64,000 nucleotides of DNA, taken from assembly GCA_947456955.1 (NCBI GenBank), contig CANGTQ010000002.1:186001-250000 (forward strand). The letters run 5' to 3'. The notes under the pieces are model-generated. The model searched no databases and had not been told where the DNA came from. It was given only the letters and a program-made list of their open reading frames with translations. Numbering within the stretch: position 1 is the stretch's first letter; each line of letters opens with the position of its first letter. Source of the DNA: Flavobacteriaceae bacterium. GTDB lineage: Bacteria; Bacteroidota; Bacteroidia; Flavobacteriales; Flavobacteriaceae. A program made the translations under genes and the position numbers. Below, piece after piece: positions 33,966 to 44,318 of this stretch.

Positions 33966-34048
33966 TTTAAACTGAATTTATTTCTGATTCTCGTTGTTTC
34001 AATGAGTGTCAAATAGAATTAATTTCAAATCATTTTCAGCGTCTAGGG

Positions 34049-34069
34049 ATGCTGAAATAAATTCAGCTT
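34049..34069 (+). repeat. CTGAA-family hairpin abutting the TonB receptor start codon
   Basis: ATGCTGAA, loop ATAAA, TTCAGCTT (7 of 8 paired), then AAA and ATG. Same core, same five-base loop and same distance to the start codon as the rpe copy; miaB is one base closer. Confidence 0.85.
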
Positions 34070-34072
34070 AAA

Positions 34073-36094
34073 ATGAAAAAATTACTGTTATTCCTAACAT
34101 TATTAGTTTCGGGCGTTTCCTTTTCGCAAGAAGACATCAAAAAAGACACTTTGAAAACGGTAAAAGTGCAAGCCAATAATAAAGGATTGAAAAAATCAAT
34201 TTACGGAACAACTAATACAACGTTGGTAACCAGCAAAGAATTACTCAAAGCAGCATGTTGTAATCTTGCCGAAAGCTTTGAAACCAATCCATCGATAGAT
34301 GTCAATTTCTCAGACGCACTGACAGGAACCAAACAAATAAAAATGCTTGGATTGACCAGTCCGTATATTATGATTACCGAAGAGAATATTCCATCCGTTC
34401 GCGGTGCTTCACAAGCCTACGGTTTATCATTTACACCCGGAACATGGATTGATAATATTCAAATTACCAAAGGTGCTGGAAGTGTAGTTAATGGTTACGA
34501 AAGTATTTCAGGCCAAATAAATACAGAACTTATTAAGCCTTGTGATGACATCCCTTTTTTCTTAAATTTTTATGGCTCTACCGATAGTCGATACGAGCTA
34601 AATACGCATTTCAATAAAAAAATTTCAAACAAGTGGGCAACAAGCTTATTTGTTCATGGAAATGCTAGAGTTCAGAAAAATGACATGAACGACGATATGT
34701 TTTTGGATAATCCATTAGGGAAACAAATCAATATTGCAAATCGTTGGCATTATTCTAATTCTGAAACAGGTTGGGTTTCGTTCATTAATTTTCGATACAT
34801 GAATGATGAAAAGCAAACAGGAGAAATTGATTTTGACCCAAACAGAGACAGGCTTACAACTAATTTTTGGGGCTCCGAAATTAACACAGAGCGTTTCGAT
34901 TTTTCTTCAAAAATTGGCTATGTTTTTAAAGACATGCCTTATCAAAGTATCGGTTTCCAAAATGCATTTAGTAATCACAACCAACAATCGTATTTTGGGT
35001 TAAATCAATATGATATTAAACAGCAAAGTTATTATTCGAACTTGATTTTCAGTTCAATAATTAACAATACGAAGCATAAATTTACTACGGGTTTAAACTT
35101 TACGTATGATAAATATTCTGAATTTGTAAATCTTTCAGATGTAAGCAGAATTGATAATTCCGTTGGTGCTTTTTTTGAATATACCTATGATGATTCCGAT
35201 AAGTTCAGTTATATTCTCGGTGGACGTTTTGATTATCATAATAGGTTAGGGGCATTTTTTACTCCAAGAGTACATGTGAAATACAATCCATGGGAAAAAG
35301 CTGTTTTTCGTTTTTCGGCAGGACGTGGAAAACGCGCAGCTAATATTTTCGCAGAAAATCAACAATTATTTGCTAGTTCAAGAGTTTTTTCGGTTTTAAA
35401 TACTGATGGTAAAATTTACGGTTTGAATCCAGAAATAGCTTGGAATTACGGACTAAGTTTTACGCAAAATTTTATTTTTTTAGGAAAAAAAGCAGATGTA
35501 ACCATCGATTTTTATAGAACCGATTTTCAAAACCAAGCAGTTGTTGATGTTATGAATTCACCACAACAAGTTTTATTTTATGATTTAAAAGGGAAATCAT
35601 TTGCTAACAGTTTGCAATTTGATTTTAATTTAGAGCTAGTCAAACATCTAAATTTGAGAACAGCTTATAAATATTATGATATCGCTACAGATTATCTTTC
35701 GGGGACTTTTCAAAGACCATTGCAAGCCAAACATAGAGTTTTTGGAAATATTGAATACGAAACTCACATTAGCGATCATGGGCAACAGTGGCGGTTTGAT
35801 GCAACCGTAAACTGGATGGGGAAACAGCTTTTACCTACTACAGCAACAAATCCAATTGAGGAACGATTGCCTGAATTTTCTCCGTCATTTACAACGATGA
35901 ATATGCAGGTTACACTGCAACAATCGAGTACTTTAGAGTTTTATTTTGGAGTAGAGAATTTAGGTAATTATAGGCAATTAAATGCCATTATTGGAGAACA
36001 CAATCCTTTTGGTAATTACTTTGACACCTCAATTATTTATGCGCCTGTTTTTGGACAGATGTTTTATGGAGGATTACGGTTTAAAATAAAATAA
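34073..36094 (+). CDS. TonB-dependent outer-membrane receptor
   Basis: 673 residues: signal peptide MKKLLLFLTLLVSGVSFSQ, a plug domain from about 28 to 150 (VKVQANNKGLKKSIYG, IKMLGLTSPYIMITEENIP, IQITKGAGSVVNGYESISGQIN), and a beta barrel ending in GQMFYGGLRFKIK with the aromatic-rich terminal strand. It lacks the N-terminal carboxypeptidase-like domain common in Bacteroidota receptors. A Cys-Cys pair in the plug (Cys62, Cys63 in KAACCNLAESF) is unusual and suits metal handling. With the HYC_CC_PP and HMA neighbours, uptake of copper or a copper chelate is a reasonable inference; it is not proven. Confidence 0.9.
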   Translation: MKKLLLFLTLLVSGVSFSQEDIKKDTLKTVKVQANNKGLKKSIYGTTNTTLVTSKELLKAACCNLAESFETNPSIDVNFSDALTGTKQIKMLGLTSPYIMITEENIPSVRGASQAYGLSFTPGTWIDNIQITKGAGSVVNGYESISGQINTELIKPCDDIPFFLNFYGSTDSRYELNTHFNKKISNKWATSLFVHGNARVQKNDMNDDMFLDNPLGKQINIANRWHYSNSETGWVSFINFRYMNDEKQTGEIDFDPNRDRLTTNFWGSEINTERFDFSSKIGYVFKDMPYQSIGFQNAFSNHNQQSYFGLNQYDIKQQSYYSNLIFSSIINNTKHKFTTGLNFTYDKYSEFVNLSDVSRIDNSVGAFFEYTYDDSDKFSYILGGRFDYHNRLGAFFTPRVHVKYNPWEKAVFRFSAGRGKRAANIFAENQQLFASSRVFSVLNTDGKIYGLNPEIAWNYGLSFTQNFIFLGKKADVTIDFYRTDFQNQAVVDVMNSPQQVLFYDLKGKSFANSLQFDFNLELVKHLNLRTAYKYYDIATDYLSGTFQRPLQAKHRVFGNIEYETHISDHGQQWRFDATVNWMGKQLLPTTATNPIEERLPEFSPSFTTMNMQVTLQQSSTLEFYFGVENLGNYRQLNAIIGEHNPFGNYFDTSIIYAPVFGQMFYGGLRFKIK

Positions 36095-36154
36095 AGCAAT
36101 TTCAGTTTACTATCGATTATAGCATTCAGAAACAATAATTATAAAAAATGAAAA

Positions 36155-36496
36155 ATGAAAAATAGTATTTTGGTAATGATGTTACTTTTTGTAGCACTTT
36201 CTTCACAAGCACAAGAACAAAAAAATAAAAATGCAAAGCACAATATTGAAGTAAATGGTAATTGTGATATGTGTAAAAAACGAATTGAAAAAGCTGCTTT
36301 TTCGGTAAAAGGAGTAAAAAGCGCTGATTGGCATATAGACGATAAAATTTTGCACTTAATAATCAATGAAGAAAAATGTAGCGTAACTGAAGTGAAACAA
36401 GCTATAATAAAAGTGGGTCATGATGCAGAAGATTTAAAAGCTACAAATGAAGATTATGATAAACTTCATGGTTGTTGTAGGTATGAAAGAAAATAA
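36155..36496 (+). CDS. periplasmic heavy-metal-associated (HMA) domain protein
   Basis: 113 residues with a signal peptide ending SSQAQ, then an HMA (ferredoxin-like) fold: the metal motif G-N-C-D-M-C-K with Cys37 and Cys40, VKGVKSADWHIDDKILHLI, and VKQAIIKVGHDAEDLKA. The C-terminus adds HGCC. The exported location is the notable part, since most CopZ-type chaperones are cytoplasmic. It could hand copper(I) between the receptor and an inner-membrane transporter or oxidase. Confidence 0.9.
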   Translation: MKNSILVMMLLFVALSSQAQEQKNKNAKHNIEVNGNCDMCKKRIEKAAFSVKGVKSADWHIDDKILHLIINEEKCSVTEVKQAIIKVGHDAEDLKATNEDYDKLHGCCRYERK

Positions 36497-36558
36497 GTTG
36501 AAAATTTTCATTACATGTTGTGGTAGTTTTTATTCTTAAATTTATATAAACTTTTAAA

Positions 36559-37281
36559 ATGAAGAAACTGCTATTTATTATTTCCCTATTGTTTTTTTGC
36601 TTGTCCTATTCGCAAGAATTTAAACAACAACAAAGGGTATGGTTTGCTTATACGGGGCAATATAAAGTCTCAAATCGGTTAGGATATCATTTAGAAGCAC
36701 AATTTAGACTTGACAATCAACTAGAACAAAATCTTCAAAATTTATATAGAGTTGGTGGCATCTATTATTTGTCAAAATCTGAAAATATAAGTGGCGGCTA
36801 TGCTCTGGCCAATACTTATAATGCTTCGTTAGATGAATTTTTTAAAGAAAACAGATTTTGGGAACAATACCAAGTCAATAAAAAATGGAATGATAATAAG
36901 AACACTATCATTCACAGATTTCGTTTAGAGCAACGATGGGTTGAGCAATTAGCAGCTGAAAGCAATGCAACGAATTATCAGAACAGATTTCGTTATTTGA
37001 ATAGAAATTTATTTCACCTCTTAAATTTTAAATCTACCAACGAAGAGCTTTATGCCATTTTGCAAAACGAAGTTTTTTTAAATGTAGGAGATAATAAAGT
37101 CAACTCAAAATTAATAGATCAGAATAGATTTTTAGTTGGTTTAGGCTTAAATTACAATAACAATATTCGTTTAGAATTAGGCTATATGAATCATTTTATT
37201 ACTTCTACTTCAGCTAATAACGTTATGAATCATACTATTTCTGTTTCACTACTTCAAAATTTAGATTTGCAAAAGCATTAA
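36559..37281 (+). CDS. DUF2490 domain outer-membrane protein
   Basis: 240 residues: signal peptide ending LSYSQ, then alternating beta strands ending in a typical outer-membrane strand (HTISVSLLQNL). The pattern QQRVWFAYTGQYKVSNRLGYHLEAQFR, YRVGGIYYLSKSENISGGYAL and HRFRLEQRWVEQ matches DUF2490, predicted small beta-barrel proteins of unknown function. It follows the HMA gene on the same strand, 62 bases away, and may belong to that locus. Confidence 0.85.
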   Translation: MKKLLFIISLLFFCLSYSQEFKQQQRVWFAYTGQYKVSNRLGYHLEAQFRLDNQLEQNLQNLYRVGGIYYLSKSENISGGYALANTYNASLDEFFKENRFWEQYQVNKKWNDNKNTIIHRFRLEQRWVEQLAAESNATNYQNRFRYLNRNLFHLLNFKSTNEELYAILQNEVFLNVGDNKVNSKLIDQNRFLVGLGLNYNNNIRLELGYMNHFITSTSANNVMNHTISVSLLQNLDLQKH

Positions 37282-37339
37282 TTTTAACGCTGAATCCCAA
37301 AAAATATGATTATTTTCACGATCAATTTATTTTATATAT

Positions 37340-38023
37340 ATGAGTGATTTTGATTGGTTGCAACTACTTAATCCTGAGTTCTATATCAACTTTGATATTG
37401 GGGGTGTTTTTATTGGTTTGTGGATTGTTTTATTTATTGTATTTGCCGAAACAGGATTGTTTGCAGGTTTTTTTCTGCCTGGTGACAGTTTACTTTTCCT
37501 TGCTGGAATTTATAGCCGCAGTTTAGTCGAAAATTTCACCTTTATTGAAAGTGATTTGGCCAACGTAATAATATTGTCAACTCTTGTAGCAGTTGCTGGA
37601 ATATTTGGAAATATGGTCGGTTATTGGTTTGGTGCCAAAAGCGGGTATTATTTATATAAAAAAGAAGACAGTTTTTGGTTTAAGAAAAAGTATCTTATAC
37701 AATCCAAAGATTTCTTTGAAAAATATGGTGGCAAAGCCATAATATTTGCTCGTTTTTTGCCTATCGTTAGAACATTTGCGCCAATTGTGGCAGGAATTGT
37801 TACTATGGATAAAAAGAAATTTATGTTTTACAATATAGTAAGTTCGTTTCTTTGGTCGTTTGTTTTAATCTTTTCAGGACATTATTTGTATGGAATGTTT
37901 TTAGAAAAATTTGACATCGATTTAAAACATCATATTGAGAAGATTGTTATTGGAATTATATTGGTTTCAACTTTTCCGGTTTTCTTAAAAATGATAAAAA
38001 AATCACCAAAACAAGAAGAATAA
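37340..38023 (+). CDS. DedA/VTT-domain membrane protein
   Basis: 227 residues with five or six membrane segments. The VTT (SNARE-associated) core is visible: ETGLFAGFFLPGDSLLFLAG near 35-54, GNMVGYWFGAKSGYYLY near 95-111, and FEKYGGKAIIFARFLPIVRTFAPIVAGI near 133-160. DedA-family proteins support membrane homeostasis, and some flip undecaprenyl phosphate or phosphatidylethanolamine. Which lipid this one handles is not visible. It is a stand-alone gene facing the convergent plug-domain gene. Confidence 0.92.
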   Translation: MSDFDWLQLLNPEFYINFDIGGVFIGLWIVLFIVFAETGLFAGFFLPGDSLLFLAGIYSRSLVENFTFIESDLANVIILSTLVAVAGIFGNMVGYWFGAKSGYYLYKKEDSFWFKKKYLIQSKDFFEKYGGKAIIFARFLPIVRTFAPIVAGIVTMDKKKFMFYNIVSSFLWSFVLIFSGHYLYGMFLEKFDIDLKHHIEKIVIGIILVSTFPVFLKMIKKSPKQEE

Positions 38024-38048
38024 GAACCCCTCAATTTTAAGCCGGTTT

Positions 38049-40421
38049 TTATCTTATATCTATTGTTTTTTCTTCATGAAATAATTTGCCTTCAGGAGTC
38101 ATACCTTCAATTATAATCTTGCTTTTTGGGATATTATAATTTGGAATTTCAAAAAAGAATTGCCCACTATCATCTGATGTTATTTTTGGAGTCCATTGCA
38201 TTATTCCATAATTATCAAATCCTTCATTTTGAATAGTATCATAGATTACATTTTTAAAATTGATATTGTGTGCAAAAGCGCTTTGGACAAAAAACTTGTT
38301 TGTGTCCTGTTTTTTTAATCTTTTGGGAGGTAACTTTTTAGTATAGATTTTAATAACGCCTTGATTGTTGTTGAGGCTTGGTACTATGGCATAAGGACTT
38401 AGGTATATTTCATCAATTTCTTCCATCAACATGATATTCAACTCGTCATGAGTCATTAATACTCTTCCATCAATAGTTATTAGAGGAGTTGCTTGCGCAC
38501 TGTTAACAGTTGATCTGTTTCTTGCATATACAGTGACACTTCCAAAATTTTTAGCCACATCAAAACCATTTATTTGAATAAAATTCAATAAAATTTGATT
38601 ACTCATGCGTTCATCAATTTTAAAAGCTCTTAAGCTACTGTTTCCTAACATTTTATCGTAGACTAGTTTTTTCTTATCGTTAATAACTTTCACTTCATCT
38701 AAAAGTATGCTGTTAGCACTAAACTTCGGAAGATCATAACGATTAGTAATGTCAATATTTTCTAACGGAGCACAACTTTCAGGAATGTTTATTTTGAAAG
38801 GTTTGTAGAAAGCTTTCTTTCTGTTAATAAGCTGTGGGATAAAAACATTCTGCACTTCTTTAAAATCAGGTAGTTTTTGAAGTGTTATGTTTAAACTGGT
38901 AGAATCGGCGATTAGTATATGTTCAAAAAGATAATCTCCTTCTTCTGTCACATCTGATTTCATCAAAATCAAATCCTGATAGGAAACCAGCTTTACTTTA
39001 TGATAGGCCTTGTCCTTAATATTCTTATCAATTGTGCCTTTTAAACTCAATCCAATATCAAAACTGTAATTGGCGGAAGGAGTTGTGGCTTTCATAAATT
39101 CCCATTGATATTTTAGTTTTTCCTGATTTAATAAACATAAATCCAACGCGTAATATTTAGCTCTTCCTATAGAGTTTAAATAGTAGTTTGTATTTTCTAT
39201 GGGTTCATTAAGATAAGGATTTATTGTAATTCCGCTAATAATATTATTGCTGTCATCCCATGATTTTGTTTCATTTGGTAAAGCAGAAATGCTTATACTA
39301 GAATTTTGATATGGGCTGTAACCAACCAGATTTATTTGATCACCTTTGTTTCCATTTTTTAATATACTCGTTGCGGTTTCCATTTTTGGATAAACATATA
39401 GTAGTCTCTCTGCCCATTGTTTCAAATTAGAGTCAATTATTCTAATAGTATTAATGCCTTCTGATATATCGGTGTTATTTATGAAAATGGTTTGTTCCGG
39501 TAAATTTTTGTTAGTCGAAATATCAAATAGCAAATATTTCTGATCTTGATGCACCAAAAGAAAAAGTTTCTTGTCTTGCATTACATTTGAAGTTGTACTG
39601 TTAGTTTTAATTTTCACAATAGTTTTTCCTTCCATAGTGAAATTATTAACCTCGAGTGTATATCCAAAACTTTCAGCCATTGGCACTGGTTTTTCAATTC
39701 TTCTGTCATTGTAGTCTACTACAACTTTGAGATTTTCATTGTTTGGTGTCAATTCAAATTTACCTAATCCAAATGCATTTAGTTTAAAGGTCTTTAGTAC
39801 TTCACCTTTACTGTTTTCTAATGATGCCTCAATATTTTCAGGAGCATTTCCGCGACAATCTTTTAATTGAACACCTATAACATTTGAAACGCCATATATA
39901 TAACTTTTACCTTCCGGATTTAGAGATATTTCTAATGATTCCGGATTTATTTTTTTGTAATTTTTTGTTCCTTGTGAGGGATTTATTACCTGGATTTTTG
40001 TAAGAGTAGATTCGTTTTCGCTAAAATTATTCATCCAGTTGGTATAAACTTGAATATAATAATTCCCCGAATCTAGTTTTGGTCCTAAATCTATTTTACC
40101 AAAAAAAGTTCCGTTACTTGCGTAGATTAATTTTTCTGAAAGTTGTTTTCCTTTTTCATCAAATAACAAAACATAAACATTGGTTGTGAAATAAGGCATG
40201 TTAGTTTTTCTATTTATAATGTAACCCTGATACCAAACCGCTTCATTATTTATAAAAGTTGTTTTGTTTAAATGAAGATGGATAGCTTCTCTCTCTAAAT
40301 CAAAATAATTATTAAGTATGGCTACAATCTTTGATTTGGGCTCATCTGTAACTTGTTGGCAAAAAATAGCTGTGGAATATATAAAGGCAAGAAAAACAAA
40401 AAAATGTTTTGTGGGATTCAT
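38049..40421 (-). CDS. large exported protein with MG2-like and TonB-plug-like regions
   Basis: 790 residues with a signal peptide (MNPTKHFFVFLAFIYSTAIFCQQ). The first part resembles alpha-2-macroglobulin MG2-type beta domains (REAIHLHLNKTTFINNEAVWYQGYI, SGNYYIQVYTNW). Around residues 575-700 is a TonB-receptor plug-like segment (LLDEVKVINDKKKLVYDK, NGFDVAKNFGSVTVYARNRSTVNSAQATPLITIDGRV), without a barrel behind it. The end is again beta-sandwich-like. Such proteins are common and unnamed in Bacteroidota; they are probably in the outer membrane or periplasm. The start is ATG at 40421 rather than an in-frame TTG one codon earlier. Confidence 0.75.
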   Translation of the reverse strand: MNPTKHFFVFLAFIYSTAIFCQQVTDEPKSKIVAILNNYFDLEREAIHLHLNKTTFINNEAVWYQGYIINRKTNMPYFTTNVYVLLFDEKGKQLSEKLIYASNGTFFGKIDLGPKLDSGNYYIQVYTNWMNNFSENESTLTKIQVINPSQGTKNYKKINPESLEISLNPEGKSYIYGVSNVIGVQLKDCRGNAPENIEASLENSKGEVLKTFKLNAFGLGKFELTPNNENLKVVVDYNDRRIEKPVPMAESFGYTLEVNNFTMEGKTIVKIKTNSTTSNVMQDKKLFLLVHQDQKYLLFDISTNKNLPEQTIFINNTDISEGINTIRIIDSNLKQWAERLLYVYPKMETATSILKNGNKGDQINLVGYSPYQNSSISISALPNETKSWDDSNNIISGITINPYLNEPIENTNYYLNSIGRAKYYALDLCLLNQEKLKYQWEFMKATTPSANYSFDIGLSLKGTIDKNIKDKAYHKVKLVSYQDLILMKSDVTEEGDYLFEHILIADSTSLNITLQKLPDFKEVQNVFIPQLINRKKAFYKPFKINIPESCAPLENIDITNRYDLPKFSANSILLDEVKVINDKKKLVYDKMLGNSSLRAFKIDERMSNQILLNFIQINGFDVAKNFGSVTVYARNRSTVNSAQATPLITIDGRVLMTHDELNIMLMEEIDEIYLSPYAIVPSLNNNQGVIKIYTKKLPPKRLKKQDTNKFFVQSAFAHNINFKNVIYDTIQNEGFDNYGIMQWTPKITSDDSGQFFFEIPNYNIPKSKIIIEGMTPEGKLFHEEKTIDIR

Positions 40422-40477
40422 CAAAATGAAATTTTATTGGATTTTAAAAGTATAAAATTTTCTTTACAAACCTAATA

Positions 40478-40510
40478 AAAAAACGCCTCGATTGAGACGT
40501 TTTTAAAATA
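40478..40510 (-). terminator. groEL terminator
   Basis: AAACG-C-CTC, loop GATT, GAG-A-CGTTT: an 8-bp stem with one mismatch, with T-rich sequence on both strands. It lies about 40 bases past the groEL stop, between groEL and the plug-domain gene. Confidence 0.7.
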
Positions 40511-40547
40511 TATACTTTGTGCTTTTCACTTCGTAACTCGTACTGAA

Positions 40548-42191
<1,644 letters not shown>

Positions 42192-42210
42192 TTATTTTTT
42201 TAATACCAAA

Positions 42211-42486
42211 TTATATAATTGCAAGAATATCATCCTCTCGCATGATTAAATAATCTTTACCATTGAACTTTAAGTCGGTTCCGGCATATTTACCATAAAG
42301 CACTGTGTCACCTATTTTTACAGTTAATGGTTCGTCTTTTTTTCCGTTTCCTACTGCAACAACAGTTCCTTTTTGTGGTTTTTCTTTTGCGGTATCAGGG
42401 ATAATAATTCCCGAAGCAGTTTGAGTTTCAGCGGCAGCAGGTTCAATAATTACTCTATCTGAAAGAGGTTTAATGTTTAATGCCAT
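42211..42486 (-). CDS. groES: co-chaperonin GroES
   Basis: The 91-residue lid of the GroEL chamber. It shows [27 protein letters not shown] with the mobile loop, then [41 protein letters not shown]. Length and sequence are normal for Bacteroidota. It begins the groESL operon just after the secG terminator; I could not find an exact -7 box or a CIRCE element before it. Confidence 0.97.
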   Translation of the reverse strand: MALNIKPLSDRVIIEPAAAETQTASGIIIPDTAKEKPQKGTVVAVGNGKKDEPLTVKIGDTVLYGKYAGTDLKFNGKDYLIMREDDILAII

Positions 42487-42574
42487 AATTATATTTATTT
42501 ATTTTTATTAAAATTTTTTTTAGGTTTTCAGAAATTATGCCACGTTCTTAAAGCTGTCATTTTTTCTAAAAAAA

Positions 42575-42598
42575 ATGCCAGCATGTCAGTGCTGGCAT
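42575..42598 (-). terminator. secG-operon terminator
   Basis: Perfect 9-bp stem ATGCCAGCA / TGCTGGCAT with loop TGTCAG; on the secG strand it is followed by a run of eight T. It separates the secG operon from groES. Confidence 0.88.
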
Positions 42599-42617
42599 AA
42601 TATTTTTGTAATACAAA

Positions 42618-42950
42618 TTATTTTTTTGGAGTCTCTGCTGGTTTAGCCGGAGTCTTAGTAGTTGTTTTTGGTGCAACGTTTTCTTTTTCGTCAATGATTT
42701 TTGAATTAGAATCGCTCATGCTCCCGGAGAAACTCAAACTTGACAATAAAATTAATAGTATTAATATGGCTGCCAAAGTCCAAGTGCTCTTATCTAAAAA
42801 GTCGGTTGTTTTTTGAACTCCACCCATTTGTGTTGATCCACCCAAAGAAGAAGATAAACCGCCTCCTTTAGGGTTTTGTACCATAATTACTATGATTAAT
42901 AAAAAACAAACTATTGTTATTAATACTAAAAAGATTGAAAATGTGCTCAT
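42618..42950 (-). CDS. secG: preprotein translocase subunit SecG
   Basis: 110 residues: two membrane segments (about 4-22 and 57-75) joined by the loop VQNPKGGGLSSSLGGSTQMGG, which is the SecG signature. A Lys/Pro/Thr-rich cytoplasmic tail of about 30 residues follows, as in other Bacteroidota. SecG assists SecYEG protein export. It is the last gene of a group with lptE and a TPR protein. Confidence 0.93.
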   Translation of the reverse strand: MSTFSIFLVLITIVCFLLIIVIMVQNPKGGGLSSSLGGSTQMGGVQKTTDFLDKSTWTLAAILILLILLSSLSFSGSMSDSNSKIIDEKENVAPKTTTKTPAKPAETPKK

Positions 42951-42953
42951 TAC

Positions 42954-43769
42954 TTAATTATTATTTTGTTGTAAAATTTTAATATCTGAAATTCGGTCTG
43001 CAAAGAAACTACTTTTTTCTGGATATTTCAAAATTAATATTTCATAGGCTTGAATTGCTTTTGAATATTTTTTTTGTTCCAAATAGACACGGGCTAAAGT
43101 TTCAGTCATTAAGTGTGAAGTGTCTTCCGAAATTACCTCAATCACAGGGACTGTTGCGTCTTTTGCTATTGGGGTTATCTTCGGATTGCTTTCTATAAAT
43201 TTGTCAATTAAATCTAATTTTTTCTTTTTACCTTCATCTATTGATGACTTAATTTCTTCTCTGACAATAGGTTTTAATCGCGATAATTGTAACCATTCCT
43301 GGAAAGAATGTTTCTCGTTTTTAGAAAATTCTAATGGTTTCCCGACAGCTAATTTTTCTTCGGCTTTTTGTTCTTCAGTTCTAGTTGCATTTTTTATGGA
43401 AGTTAAGATTGATTGTTCTAATACATCTACCACCGGCAAATTAGGTTCAACAACAATATGTTCGCTTCCAATGACACTCATGCTCATTAACTCTTCCAGT
43501 TTCTTTTCATATAAACCTTTTTGGACAGAAACAAAAGAATCGGAAGTGATAAAGTCGAATAATATACTTCTGTCTGTTGTAAATGCGGCAGTAACTTTTA
43601 GAGCATAATTATAATTAAAACTGTCTTGATTATAAAGATGTTTTAACTTCAATACACGGGCACTTTGAAAATAAGGGAACGCACTTAGAACATTGTCCAA
43701 TGTTACAGCATACCTATCATTGATGGCGTCAGGTTTATTTAGTAAATAGGTATAATCTGTTAAGTTCAT
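42954..43769 (-). CDS. TPR-containing hypothetical protein
   Basis: 271 residues, cytoplasmic by appearance. The N-terminal half begins MNLTDYTYLLNKPDAINDRYAVTLDNVLSAFPYFQSARVLKLKHL; the C-terminus has one clear TPR unit (TETLARVYLEQKKYSKAIQAYEILILKYPEKSSFFADRI). Proteins of this kind lie between lptE and secG in flavobacteria; the role is unknown. The ATG at 43769 is four bases past the lptE stop; a longer reading from 43796 would overlap lptE and is less likely. Confidence 0.8.
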   Translation of the reverse strand: MNLTDYTYLLNKPDAINDRYAVTLDNVLSAFPYFQSARVLKLKHLYNQDSFNYNYALKVTAAFTTDRSILFDFITSDSFVSVQKGLYEKKLEELMSMSVIGSEHIVVEPNLPVVDVLEQSILTSIKNATRTEEQKAEEKLAVGKPLEFSKNEKHSFQEWLQLSRLKPIVREEIKSSIDEGKKKKLDLIDKFIESNPKITPIAKDATVPVIEVISEDTSHLMTETLARVYLEQKKYSKAIQAYEILILKYPEKSSFFADRISDIKILQQNNN

Positions 43770-43773
43770 CAAA

Positions 43774-44277
43774 TTACCATTTGGCCAAAGACTCATTAAA
43801 AATGTCTTGTGTTATACGTTCATAAATTTCATCGATATAATCATTTAATACAGATCCTGTCGGAAGTGTATTTCCACTATAATCTCTGTAAAATGAAAAA
43901 CGTTTCTCAAAATTATCGGCTTCTTTATTTTTGTTGCTAAAACGAACATTGACCGAAATAGTCAATCTGCTTTCAGCGGCAGTTTGAGCAGCGGTTGCCT
44001 GCATCGGCGTAATTCGGTATTCTACAATTTCACCCTCATAAAGCAAATCTCCATTTGAATTCGTTAAAGTCAAATTCGTTTGATTTTGAATAATTTCCTG
44101 AAGTTTGATGGTAAATTTTCTATCAATTCCGGGCTCAATTAATTCTGCATTATTTTGAAAAAAATTCACCTGAAATGTTTTGGCATCTACAGGTTTAGCA
44201 CCTGTAAAGTTATATACGGAGCAGCTGTTGAAACAAATTGCAAGTAAAATGAAAGAAATTAATTTTAAAAACTTCAT
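43774..44277 (-). CDS. lptE: LptE-family lipopolysaccharide assembly lipoprotein
   Basis: 167 residues with a lipoprotein signal ending C-F-N-S-C (lipobox). The mature part reads YNFTGAKPVDAKTFQVNFFQNNAELIEPGIDRKFTIKLQEIIQNQ, followed by YEGEIVEYRITPMQATAAQTAAESRLTISVNVRF, the alpha/beta layout of Bacteroidota LptE. LptE plugs the LptD barrel and helps insert lipopolysaccharide in the outer membrane. Four bases separate it from the TPR gene. Confidence 0.88.
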   Translation of the reverse strand: MKFLKLISFILLAICFNSCSVYNFTGAKPVDAKTFQVNFFQNNAELIEPGIDRKFTIKLQEIIQNQTNLTLTNSNGDLLYEGEIVEYRITPMQATAAQTAAESRLTISVNVRFSNKNKEADNFEKRFSFYRDYSGNTLPTGSVLNDYIDEIYERITQDIFNESLAKW

Positions 44278-44318
44278 GGTAATAATTAAAGACCGCTAAA
44301 GTAATTCTTTATTTTGAA

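Noticed and set aside
42487..42560. CIRCE-type heat-shock operator before groES
   Set aside because: No TTAGCACTC-type inverted repeat is present in the spacer.
43120..43608. 162-codon forward ORF inside the TPR gene
   Set aside because: Fully antisense to a coherent operon gene; no promoter, no domain.
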